From the NCBI GenBank assembly GCA_023140195.1, contig JAGLME010000008.1, positions 1 to 64,000 on the forward strand: DNA of 64,000 bases, given 5' to 3'. Below are positions 53,886-61,676 of this stretch, in pieces. The notes under the pieces were generated by a model that saw only the letters and a list, made by a program, of their open reading frames with translations, was not told the DNA's origin and made no database searches. The DNA is from Thermoplasmata archaeon. Lineage in GTDB: Archaea > Thermoplasmatota > Thermoplasmata > RBG-16-68-12 > SOIM01. Made by a program: the position numbers and the translations under genes. Each line of letters opens with the position of its first letter. Position 1 is the stretch's first letter.

Positions 53886-54718
53886 TCACCTTCAAGTTCG
53901 TATTTTGTGAAGAAGATGAAATCTGAGAACTTATCCTCATCGTAGAGAGCTTTGAGGAAGGAGACCACATAGCCGACATCCTTCGGTGAGATTCTTCGTC
54001 GGAGTTCTCCCCTCTCGCGAACATCAGATTCCCTGAAAGCTAAGAGCTCACGAGCGAGAGCATAAAAAGTCGCAGTCACTCGGCTACCAGAGTCTCCACC
54101 CACATCAAATCGTTTGAAGTGCTCTTTGCTCTCACTAATATGCCTCTCAAGAGATTCGACGCCTTGCTGAATGATCCTTGCACCCTCTGCAATCTTCTCA
54201 AAATGGCCTTCAACAGAGTAGCCACCTTCCATTGACAACTTGGCCACCCTTTGCTTTCCAGCCGCATCCCTATCTTCTTCCAGCAATCGGATTCCTGTGG
54301 TTCCGTAGAGTTTTGCTCGATTCTTCTGTGTGGGAAACCGAGTTCCCACGAAGTACTTCTTTATCATATCATATGAGATGCCCAGATGTTCGGCTAGCTC
54401 CTTTTGTGTTTTCCATCTGGTTTGACTTGAGAACCATTTACGAAGTTCCTGTGCAAGATCCAGATATGGCCTGACATCCCTAGATATGGGTAGAGGTTCT
54501 CCTGAAGATGCTCTGTCAAACTCTGTCATTACTTCAATCTTGCGAAGAAGGGTATCGCTGGCCCGCTTTCTCCCTGCAATGACGCCATTCAGGTGCGAAC
54601 TACTTATTTGTAGATACTTCGCCATTTCAGTTCTGCTCTTGAAGACAGTCTGCCCTTCAATCCAATTCTTCAGATAACTCGTTATCTTGTCTCTTTTCCC
54701 TTGACTATATCTCACCAT
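53882..54718 (-). CDS. Double helix-turn-helix protein coupled to the GHKL ATPase
   Basis: 278 residues with two XRE/lambda-repressor-like HTH units: SRTEMAKYLQISSSHLNGVI (~28-48) and TQKELAEHLGISYDMIKKYF (~102-122). They are followed by a helical, partly coiled-coil region (HFEKIAEGARIIQQGVESLE) and a C-terminal helical domain (PKDVGYVVSFLKALYDED). It may be a DNA-binding partner that targets the ATPase, or a regulator. It starts 19 bp after the RHH gene ends and overlaps the ATPase gene by 4 bp. Confidence 0.7.
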   Translation of the reverse strand: MVRYSQGKRDKITSYLKNWIEGQTVFKSRTEMAKYLQISSSHLNGVIAGRKRASDTLLRKIEVMTEFDRASSGEPLPISRDVRPYLDLAQELRKWFSSQTRWKTQKELAEHLGISYDMIKKYFVGTRFPTQKNRAKLYGTTGIRLLEEDRDAAGKQRVAKLSMEGGYSVEGHFEKIAEGARIIQQGVESLERHISESKEHFKRFDVGGDSGSRVTATFYALARELLAFRESDVRERGELRRRISPKDVGYVVSFLKALYDEDKFSDFIFFTKYELEGE

Positions 54719-54737
54719 TCTCAGTCCTCCTGATATC

Positions 54738-55784
54738 TTACATGAACTTGTGTCCTGCCTCAGTTATGTGATACATCGATTCAGTGCCCCTTCTTTCGAT
54801 TCTGATGAAGTTGAGCTCATTGAGGCGACTCACAACCCCGGCGCGGATAGTATCAGCCTCCGAAGAAGAGAAGCTTCCTTCCTTCTTCTCTTTGGCCATG
54901 TCGCGAAAGGTCCTATCCAGATATTCTTTCGTAGGTTGACAACCCTCTCTAGGGCGACTCTTGCCTGACTTGATGTAATCCAACGTGAAATTCATGAGCT
55001 CTATCTCTGATCGCCTTTCTTCTTTCAGAGTGAGAACGATGCACTGAATCTCGTCATCGCTAAGGGGTGGAGTGGATGGCGAGAAGTCAGGCGACTCCGC
55101 TCTGAAAACTGGCGATTGCAGGTTTGAGAATCTCAGACCGTCTTTGGTGATCCCGAACTCAAGTCTATCTGAATCTTCACTTCGTCTCACTGCCAAATAG
55201 CCCATCATTACGGCCATTCCATAGTAGTTTCCTTTCCCATCAAGACCGCCAATGAATTGCTTTTCGTATCTTGTGATGCTCTTTGAATCGTTCCTTGGAA
55301 AACCTGCAGAAAGTTTCTGACCTCTAGGTCTGCGGTGGTGTTTGTCTACAGCCTCAAGTCGCTCTCTCGTTTCAACAGCGTCCTTGAGAAGCCTGTTCAT
55401 TACAATGTCATACCTCATCCATGGTTTCCCCTCTTCCGATGCCATCCTCGAAAACTCAAGCACAATCTGCTTCAGACACAAGTACTTGTTCTGTGTACCC
55501 CAAAAGGGAAAACTGTCATCAATCTGTGGAGCACTGACTGTCCTAATCCTCCGTGATTTCTTCGGCCTCGGGGGACTCTCATCCTCTGTGATGCCTTCAG
55601 CAGACTTCGTCTGGGATTGGACCAAAGATTCCAATGTGGGAATCTGGGATATGTCACCTTCCAGGTTAATCTGATTCTGTATTGCAAGATTGACAAAATG
55701 AGAGAGTGATGAGAAAGTCTCCGCAGCCAACAAGCTCCGGATTCTCTTCATATCATCACTACTAATATCCACTATGACTTTCAT
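54738..55784 (-). CDS. Ribbon-helix-helix / winged-helix protein, first gene of the GHKL operon
   Basis: 348 residues. The N-terminus KVIVDISSDDMKRIRSLLAA then LSHFVNLAIQNQI is a ribbon-helix-helix motif. Residues ~90-215 are a mixed domain of unknown type (FWGTQNKYLCLKQIVLEF, MAVMMGYLAVRRSED) reminiscent of phage or plasmid replication and regulatory proteins. The C-terminus (SRLNELNFIRIERRGTESMYHITEAGHKFM) is winged-helix-like. A TATA box at 55805-55815 puts the start of transcription on the ATG (leaderless). An inverted repeat that spans the start codon suggests autoregulation. Confidence 0.65.
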   Translation of the reverse strand: MKVIVDISSDDMKRIRSLLAAETFSSLSHFVNLAIQNQINLEGDISQIPTLESLVQSQTKSAEGITEDESPPRPKKSRRIRTVSAPQIDDSFPFWGTQNKYLCLKQIVLEFSRMASEEGKPWMRYDIVMNRLLKDAVETRERLEAVDKHHRRPRGQKLSAGFPRNDSKSITRYEKQFIGGLDGKGNYYGMAVMMGYLAVRRSEDSDRLEFGITKDGLRFSNLQSPVFRAESPDFSPSTPPLSDDEIQCIVLTLKEERRSEIELMNFTLDYIKSGKSRPREGCQPTKEYLDRTFRDMAKEKKEGSFSSSEADTIRAGVVSRLNELNFIRIERRGTESMYHITEAGHKFM

Positions 55785-55794
55785 AATATTAGTA
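55760..55794. promoter_or_regulatory. Inverted repeat over the start of the RHH gene (operator candidate)
   Basis: TACTAATAT (55760-55768) and ATATTAGTA (55786-55794) form a perfect 9-bp inverted repeat with a 17-bp spacer that contains the ATG (55782-55784 on the minus strand). Half-sites about 26 bp apart centre to centre would suit two RHH dimers acting as a repressor. Confidence 0.5.
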
Positions 55795-55804
55795 ATTACA
55801 TGGT

Positions 55805-55815
55805 AATATATAAAG
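55805..55815 (-). promoter_or_regulatory. TATA box of the RHH-HTH-GHKL operon
   Basis: On the minus strand CTTTATATATT lies 21-31 bp upstream of the ATG at 55784. This spacing implies a leaderless transcript. A small ATTAC-ATG-GTAAT inverted repeat sits between the TATA box and the start. Confidence 0.55.
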
Positions 55816-56036
55816 TCTTGCTTAATAACATTATTTGTTTACTTATTATCCTATGGTAACTCCCAGTCAAAGAAGAACAATGCGCCTCGAGGGGACACTA
55901 CACCCATGAATCACACCAAGGTGTTTGGACAATTCCTCAGAAAGAAAGTCCATTTCACCGCAATGCTTATGTCGAGAAGGAATCGCCCTGACAACCTTAA
56001 GAAGGGAGTTCAACATATTGTCTGGGTGGTGACCTG

Positions 56037-57500
56037 ATGAGCACAGATATCCCAGATTTTGGGAGGTTAGTCGACAAGTATACCAGAAATGCAGCTAGGT
56101 ACGTATTCGAACTACTTGTTCAGGATCTTGTCATTACAGAGATGCCGGATGCAAAGGCTATTCGTCCGAACCCGGGCGACAGTGGGATTGACGCTTTTGT
56201 TGGAACTTACGGGAATATGCTCACGGTTTTCCAGTCGAAGTTCTTCATTGAAGGACTGAAGAACTCTCAGAAGGATCAGATTCGTAGGTCGTTTCAAAGA
56301 GTCTATTCGGACAAGGACACTACCCCCACCAATTGGATTCTGGTCATCCCCATAGACTTGGACTTAGAGGAGCAGAAGTGGTTTGATCAATGGAAGCGCA
56401 AGCAAGATATCGACATCGACTACTGGGGCGCCACTCGTCTCAGGGCGCTTTTGGCCAAGTACCCATGGTTCATTGAAAGGTACTTCAAGACTGGGACAGA
56501 GGCGATTAATGCCAAAGTCATTGAAGTCTTGACGGCGATGTCAGAAGGACTCGCCAGAATGACCAGAGAGCCAAAACCACATATTGGCTTTTTGGATGAA
56601 AGCGATGTTCTCACCGATGTATTGGATGTTGGCTTCTTTGACAAGGACCTTGAGTACAAACAAACACTATCTAGTCAGATATCGAAGTCAGACTATCTTC
56701 TTGACAGGGAGAGACTTGGCAGAGAATATGGAGATCTCGTTGAGCCCGAGGAAATCGATGCTCATTTTGAGTCTTATACGCAGGAATGGAACACGTTCAA
56801 GGAGGATTTGGAGAGCAAGTTTGAAAGCAAGGCTGGATACGCAAATCAACATTTCATATTCCCTGCGGTGGAGAATGCCGGAACGACGCCGTTAGTTAAC
56901 GCCCATATCACGATGAAGTTCCCGTCAAGCATCATCCTAAGTAAAGACGAAAACGCGGATGTGAGTTTGGACTCACCACCGATAAGCCTAGATACGAGGA
57001 TTTTTGAACTTCATTTTTCACGATTGAAAAAGAGAAATGAAGCAGACCAACCCTCTCAACTTCTTGCTCCATTTGGCCCATATCCTGATTTGATGGCTTC
57101 GATTAGTAGATTAGATCCGCTGTTCCAACAGTTGCAGCACCTAGCCGGAGCTGCGGCTCTTCCTCTGAGCACCTCCTACTACCCAATAGACGCCCATATT
57201 CCATCTCTGTCAATTCCACCCTTGGTTTACGCTCAGACCAAGCCGACTAGATCCAGTATAGAAATCGACTCGTCTTCCAATACCGCGAGCTTTTGGCTCA
57301 GGAAAGTAATGCACGATTACCACATCAATTATCCTTATGATGGATTTTTCGTTGAGGTGAGGTCTCTGGAACCTGTTAGTATATATTGCGAAATCATTGC
57401 GGACAATCTCCCCAGTAGGGTGAGCAAAGAACTGGAAATACGGCTTTCGGGCAGGGGAATACTTCATTTGCCAGAATGGAGTCCTTTTCACGAAGATTGA
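56037..57500 (+). CDS. Mrr-like restriction endonuclease-fold protein
   Basis: 487 residues. Near the N-terminus NPGDSGIDAFVG (catalytic Asp) and MLTVFQSKFF (QxK) form the PD-(D/E)XK core of Mrr-type nucleases, preceded by a helix with Glu (ARYVFELLVQDLVI). The following NWILVIPIDLDLEEQKWFDQW and YWGATRLRALLAKYP segments are typical of these proteins. The remaining ~330 residues have no family I recognise. GGTGG lies 7 nt upstream of ATG 56037. It diverges from the GHKL operon and may cleave foreign DNA. Confidence 0.65.
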   Translation: MSTDIPDFGRLVDKYTRNAARYVFELLVQDLVITEMPDAKAIRPNPGDSGIDAFVGTYGNMLTVFQSKFFIEGLKNSQKDQIRRSFQRVYSDKDTTPTNWILVIPIDLDLEEQKWFDQWKRKQDIDIDYWGATRLRALLAKYPWFIERYFKTGTEAINAKVIEVLTAMSEGLARMTREPKPHIGFLDESDVLTDVLDVGFFDKDLEYKQTLSSQISKSDYLLDRERLGREYGDLVEPEEIDAHFESYTQEWNTFKEDLESKFESKAGYANQHFIFPAVENAGTTPLVNAHITMKFPSSIILSKDENADVSLDSPPISLDTRIFELHFSRLKKRNEADQPSQLLAPFGPYPDLMASISRLDPLFQQLQHLAGAAALPLSTSYYPIDAHIPSLSIPPLVYAQTKPTRSSIEIDSSSNTASFWLRKVMHDYHINYPYDGFFVEVRSLEPVSIYCEIIADNLPSRVSKELEIRLSGRGILHLPEWSPFHED

Positions 57501-57670
57501 ACATTAGGGAGATTCTCCCGGTCAAAAGTATGGATCAAATGTTGAACCTTTTGGAGAGAATGTTAGAATCTCACTGTCCAAGCACAATCGTCTAGGGAAG
57601 AACCGTCACATCATTGAATCTAGGACCGCAGAGGAATCTCAAATGGTCAGTACTGATCAGAAAAATCGGC

Positions 57671-58390
57671 CTACAGGTAACGGTACATTGTAGGATCAAC
57701 TTTTCCAACCGATGACCAGACTAATATCCTGTTCGCATGAAGAACCGTCATTATGCTTCTCGCTGTATCTGCGAGATGGGCAGTTTGCGTCTCGATTTCG
57801 TCACCCTCAGCCAATCGAGTATCTATTCCTTTGTCCCTCTTCAGCCACTGAATTCCCAAATACTGCTCCTGTTTTTCTTTGAGCCTTAGTTCACTCAACC
57901 AGTATCTCCCGCCATGCTTGGATGCGTTGTAGAAATCGTGGTATTCTTCCCAGAATTCTCTCAGTCTGTTGAGCTTTTCTCTCAGTAGTTCTCTGCTCTT
58001 CTTCATTTTCTTTTTGATGGTTCTAGAATCAGGCACTGGTGTCCAGAATGAAGGAGAGCAGAATGACAGAGTATTGCTCAGCTCATCCTCAGTCAACGAG
58101 TCTATCCGAGAATAGAAGTCGTGAACTTGTTTGGTTCTGTATTTCAGTATTCTGTTGGTGAAATCTGCCACATTTGTTTCCTGGCAAGCAAGGCAATAGG
58201 CCCCAACGGCTTCTTCGTATTGCATCAATGTCTGGATCATGGCGACCCTCAGAATAGCCCGTGTGTCAATACCTCGGGCTTGTGCTTGAATCTCAATAGA
58301 TGCATTTCGTAGAGTCATAGCAAGGAAATAGTAGTGGGTCGTCAGATCTCTATCAAACAGTTTCAACGAGAAATCTCTATTCTTTCTCAT
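57671..58390 (-). CDS. Helical protein of unknown function, possible HEPN-like
   Basis: GGAGTG with a 6-nt spacer supports ATG 58390; TTG 58426 would add 12 residues. About 239 residues, nearly all helical. The segment RLREFWEEYHDFYNASKHGGRYW has an R-x6-H and a YNxxKHG pattern like those of HEPN RNase folds and related abortive-infection proteins. That match is by eye and weak. It is convergent with the Mrr-like gene (170 bp between the stops). Confidence 0.4.
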   Translation of the reverse strand: MRKNRDFSLKLFDRDLTTHYYFLAMTLRNASIEIQAQARGIDTRAILRVAMIQTLMQYEEAVGAYCLACQETNVADFTNRILKYRTKQVHDFYSRIDSLTEDELSNTLSFCSPSFWTPVPDSRTIKKKMKKSRELLREKLNRLREFWEEYHDFYNASKHGGRYWLSELRLKEKQEQYLGIQWLKRDKGIDTRLAEGDEIETQTAHLADTARSIMTVLHANRILVWSSVGKVDPTMYRYL

Positions 58391-58617
58391 ACGACGCACT
58401 CCAAATAGTATGCTCCTGCACTTCAACCCTGAGTGCTGACTTTTGTGAGCGTTTGGCCCTAACAGAGTCGAGCAAATAAGGGTTTTGGGAACAGAACAAG
58501 GACGAATTCATTTCCCACTCTCAATTCTCACTTTGTTATTTCCCATTTTTCAAGATGCGATTTGGACTCTAGAAACACTGGTTAGGTCTAATCCTACAGT
58601 TCTCAGTGATTTATCGG

Positions 58618-58631
58618 ACAAGGCTTATTAG
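58618..58631 (+). promoter_or_regulatory. Possible promoter of the 58679/58803 pair
   Basis: CAAGGCTTATTAGA lies about 50-60 bp before ATG 58679. Its TTATTA core is a moderate TATA match; the leader contains a good GAGGGAG ribosome site. Confidence 0.3.
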
Positions 58632-58678
58632 ACTGTTCATGCTCTCAGAACCCAATTACTGAAGAGGGAGAAAACATC

Positions 58679-58819
58679 ATGGATGAAGAACTACACCACA
58701 GATTCGACCTACTGGAGGAAGACATGAAAGAACTAAAGAGAGATCTATCTGGTCGATTCAGACGACTTGAGGAGAAGCTCGAACGTCTAACTAAAGCTCT
58801 GCATGGTAGAACTCGCTAG
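58679..58819 (+). CDS. 46-residue coiled-coil mini-protein
   Basis: ATG GAT GAA GAA CTA starts 8 nt after GAGGGAG (58664-58670), an excellent ribosome site. The product (DEELHHRFDLLEEDMKELK, RFRRLEEKLERLTKAL) is a clear heptad coiled coil. The stop lies inside the next gene, giving a 17-bp overlap in another frame, so the two are probably coupled. Charged small coiled coils in such a position often act as oligomerisation partners or antitoxins; here that is inference. Confidence 0.6.
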   Translation: MDEELHHRFDLLEEDMKELKRDLSGRFRRLEEKLERLTKALHGRTR

Positions 58820-59489
58820 AAACCTTTTTGACGCTCAGCCCCAGCTAATGAACGTGTTCGTGAGCGTGGGCAAAGCGCTTAGTATCATGACGGAATCATT
58901 CTCTCGGGAGGTGACGGTTTTGGAAACAGATATCCCTAAGAAGTTATTGACAGCTATGTACGTTGTGAGTTCTCCGCAGGAGGCACATTCATTTGACTGG
59001 GGATTTGTGCTTCCGGTGATGGAACAACTCGACGAGCTCGGCGAGGAGTACTTGCTGGCCTACAGCCACTATGTGAACGATGGGAGAGAAGAAATGCCGG
59101 ATAATTATCTGAGATTCAGGTTGTTTGGGGTGCCAGAGACCATTGAGCATTTCCGCAGGATTGAGGCTGAACTCCTAGTCAAATTAGGATACACCCAGGA
59201 CAAAGATGACTTCTCTTTTGACAGTCAGGCCGAAGTCTATGGGATTACCGTAGATGAGATGATGAGGATCTTCGAACTCTGGAACGAGACAGCGCGGCTA
59301 AAGATGGGGCTAATCAAGTTGTGGCTTGAGGGCGATGGAGAATCGTGGAAGGAAGGAACACACTATGCTCTGAACACACTGGGTCTCAGCCAGATGGTAC
59401 AGATCTCTACTGAATCAATTGCTTTGGAATACCCCGAAGAAGAATACTTCAGGAACCGGAATTTCCCTCAGAGAGGAAGTACACCTTGA
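58803..59489 (+). CDS. Helical protein of unknown function coupled to the 46-residue protein
   Basis: 228 residues; ATG 58803 lies within the end of the mini-gene, with no ribosome site of its own visible. It is rich in acidic helices (PVMEQLDELGEEYLLAYSHY, ETIEHFRRIEAELLVKLGY, DEMMRIFELWNETARLKMG). There are no membrane segments or recognised catalytic motifs. Together with the small coiled-coil partner it could be a two-component conflict module. Not identified. Confidence 0.55.
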   Translation: MVELARNLFDAQPQLMNVFVSVGKALSIMTESFSREVTVLETDIPKKLLTAMYVVSSPQEAHSFDWGFVLPVMEQLDELGEEYLLAYSHYVNDGREEMPDNYLRFRLFGVPETIEHFRRIEAELLVKLGYTQDKDDFSFDSQAEVYGITVDEMMRIFELWNETARLKMGLIKLWLEGDGESWKEGTHYALNTLGLSQMVQISTESIALEYPEEEYFRNRNFPQRGSTP

Positions 59490-59600
59490 ATATTATCTAA
59501 CACCTGAAGGAGAAATCGCTCACAGAGAGTATGAGGAAGTCCACCAAGCAATAGCAGAAATGGTTCAAAACCCAACCTGGTATTAATCTCGCCGGGCCTA

Positions 59601-59677
59601 CTGTTCGATTGTCCTCTTCGCAGCCCTCACCGTACTCTTCATCAACATCGTAATCCTCATCGACCCCACGCCACCAG
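59601..59677 (-). pseudogene. folD 3'-end remnant
   Basis: 77 bp match the end of folD (61677-61753) at 68 positions, same orientation. Translated on the minus strand it keeps the frame (GGVGSMRITMLMKST ... KRTIEQ stop), with 21 of 24 residues of folD and mostly synonymous changes. The stop is displaced by one added CAG codon. The fragment breaks off at CACCAG, where it meets the RAM-gene fragment. Confidence 0.85.
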
Positions 59678-59725
59678 CATGGAAGGGGTGAAGACCGCCA
59701 GCATCGACATGGTCTGTGGGTCGAA
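59674..59725 (+). pseudogene. RAM-gene fragment fused to the folD remnant
   Basis: 52 bp match 51478-51529 at 44 positions, ungapped, in frame (SMEGVKTASIDMVCGSK). It starts at the same CACCAG bases that end the folD remnant: folD, the RAM gene and the junction all carry this hexamer, so the join looks like a microhomology deletion or fusion point. Confidence 0.85.
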
Positions 59726-59749
59726 ACATTATTTAGCCATGAGTTCCGA

Positions 59750-61522
59750 TTGGATTTGACACACTTGAGCAGCAGAACATTCCGTAATAAGGCTGATATC
59801 GGCCGAGAATTGCCACCTATTAAGTCACATGCATCAAATCTTATCAGGGAATTCGATAAGAACGAATTGATGGCATTCTCGCTCAGTGTCATGAGTGGGC
59901 TCAATGATCTGAAACTCAATGTACAGACTGGTTGGTATGGCATCGCCGATGACCCTTTGAGGTCACTGATAATGAGGCATCTCAGAGATTGGGATACTTA
60001 TCTGGACTTCGTGATTAGCTATGCTTGGGATTACTTACCCCCTTCTACAAGACATCCAGGCCAACCGCCAGCTGTTCTTCTTTCATTAGTCAAGGGTCCA
60101 CATGAATTCTCTGAAGCTTTCGTCAAGGAGAAGATCGACAAGGGACAATATGATGGCGAGAAGGATATGATTGTGGGTCAACCATTCACTGTTGCTGGTC
60201 GACCTGGTACGGTCATCTTTGTGGTAAGGAATGTACTGAAAACGTCCTACCAAGAATTGGTGGAAAGGTGGCTGGATGTGAGAAAACTGCTTGCAGATTT
60301 CAAGAGAGTCGGCACTGCTCTCAGATACGGTGGCGAACTCTGGTTGGACGACGTAGGCCTCCATCACCCTGCACAGAAGGTGGTGGATGATGAGGAAGTT
60401 GTGAGAGAACTGACTGCGAATGGCTATCTGTCAAGTGAGCTCTACCTTCCTCATAAATGGGCAACCGACCTGACAGATGTTGGACAGGTCACCATGGAAA
60501 AGGCAGTAGTCGGGAAAGGAGCTCTCAATAGGAGACTCCTGAGAGAGGAAACCAATGCAATTCTCAGAGACTTTGGGTCATTACCACGATTCCCTGAGAT
60601 ATTCAAGAACATGATGAACATGCCACTTGAAGAGTTCATGAAGTTGACTCATGAAGTGGCGATGTTGGGCTATTCCAGGCCATCAACTGTATTCATCGGT
60701 CGACCAGCCAGGGTAATCAACAAGCTTTCCAAGAAGACGAAGTTGAAGAAGAGACAGATTGCCAAGATGCTGGATGTTCTTCACACGAGGGGAAGAGGAG
60801 TCCGCTTCAGACCGATTCTTCGTCTATCTAGAGACCTTTGGCTCACGAGCTTCGATTGGGCCGCAACATACAAACTGATCGCCCTAAACCTCTGCTTTCT
60901 TGGCCCTTACGAGTTTGATCTCCGTGGTAAGGCGTTCGAACGGCGATGCAGGAAGAGGCTAAGTGACGAAGGGTTCGCTGTATACCCAAATCGGATTGAG
61001 ATTCGCTTTCCACCGCCTTTGGAGGAAGCTTTCGCGGATACCTTCGGGATTAGAAAGAAGAAATCAGATATCGACTTATTGGCCCACAGTAATGGGGTCA
61101 TATTGATTGGTGAGTGCAAAGAAATCAAACCCAACATCAAGAAATCATATCGCGAGAAGCTTCTCAGACGTCTCCAACACAGCAGAAGACAGTTAGAGCT
61201 CATTTCAAGTTGGATGGCCTCGTCTGAAGCGAACCTGCGGTGCCTGATTTCCAGAAAGATACTCAGCAGCATAGGGGTCGACAGGAGAAGCAGACTCATG
61301 TTGATACCAATATTCTTGGTCAGCTATGATATGCAACTCCCCAAGGAGGGTGCGCTGACAGCCAGATATGAACGTCTAAAGGGAATTGGGGAATTGCCGA
61401 GTACGATCAGCCATCTGAGTACTCAAGACCTGCAAGGTACCTGTGTTGAGTTGGCTTTCGAGATTTGGGGAACCGATTGTACCATTCGGAGTTTTCCTGT
61501 GCAAACTCATAATCACGTGTAG
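59750..61522 (+). CDS. Large protein with a C-terminal PD-(D/E)XK nuclease-like domain
   Basis: TTG 59750 is the first usable start; no good ribosome site is seen, so the N-terminus is uncertain. 590 residues. The N-terminal two thirds are unrecognised (DTYLDFVISYAWDYLPP, ELWLDDVGLHHPAQK, a basic KLSKKTKLKKRQIAKML). Residues ~385-520 carry a nuclease core: GKAFERRCRKRLSDEGFAV, KKKSDIDLLAHSNGVILIGECKE (Asp then ExK), and helices after it. It lies between the folD remnant and intact folD. Probably a restriction-like effector (inference). Confidence 0.6.
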   Translation: MDLTHLSSRTFRNKADIGRELPPIKSHASNLIREFDKNELMAFSLSVMSGLNDLKLNVQTGWYGIADDPLRSLIMRHLRDWDTYLDFVISYAWDYLPPSTRHPGQPPAVLLSLVKGPHEFSEAFVKEKIDKGQYDGEKDMIVGQPFTVAGRPGTVIFVVRNVLKTSYQELVERWLDVRKLLADFKRVGTALRYGGELWLDDVGLHHPAQKVVDDEEVVRELTANGYLSSELYLPHKWATDLTDVGQVTMEKAVVGKGALNRRLLREETNAILRDFGSLPRFPEIFKNMMNMPLEEFMKLTHEVAMLGYSRPSTVFIGRPARVINKLSKKTKLKKRQIAKMLDVLHTRGRGVRFRPILRLSRDLWLTSFDWAATYKLIALNLCFLGPYEFDLRGKAFERRCRKRLSDEGFAVYPNRIEIRFPPPLEEAFADTFGIRKKKSDIDLLAHSNGVILIGECKEIKPNIKKSYREKLLRRLQHSRRQLELISSWMASSEANLRCLISRKILSSIGVDRRSRLMLIPIFLVSYDMQLPKEGALTARYERLKGIGELPSTISHLSTQDLQGTCVELAFEIWGTDCTIRSFPVQTHNHV

Positions 61523-61676
61523 GCAGCCTTATGCACGCTTCCACATTCGCCAGGGTCCCGCTCGGTCCAAACTCGGACAACTCAACAGACTCTTGTCGTT
61601 TGTGTGACCAACCCAAAGGTCAGATAGCACGACCTCCGCTTCGTGAAAGGGACGGAGACGCGAAAACCAAGAGTCC

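Noticed and set aside
59497..59943. 148-codon minus-strand open frame across the folD/RAM scar
   Set aside because: It reads the folD remnant in the wrong frame and overlaps the start of the nuclease gene; it is a by-product of the scar.
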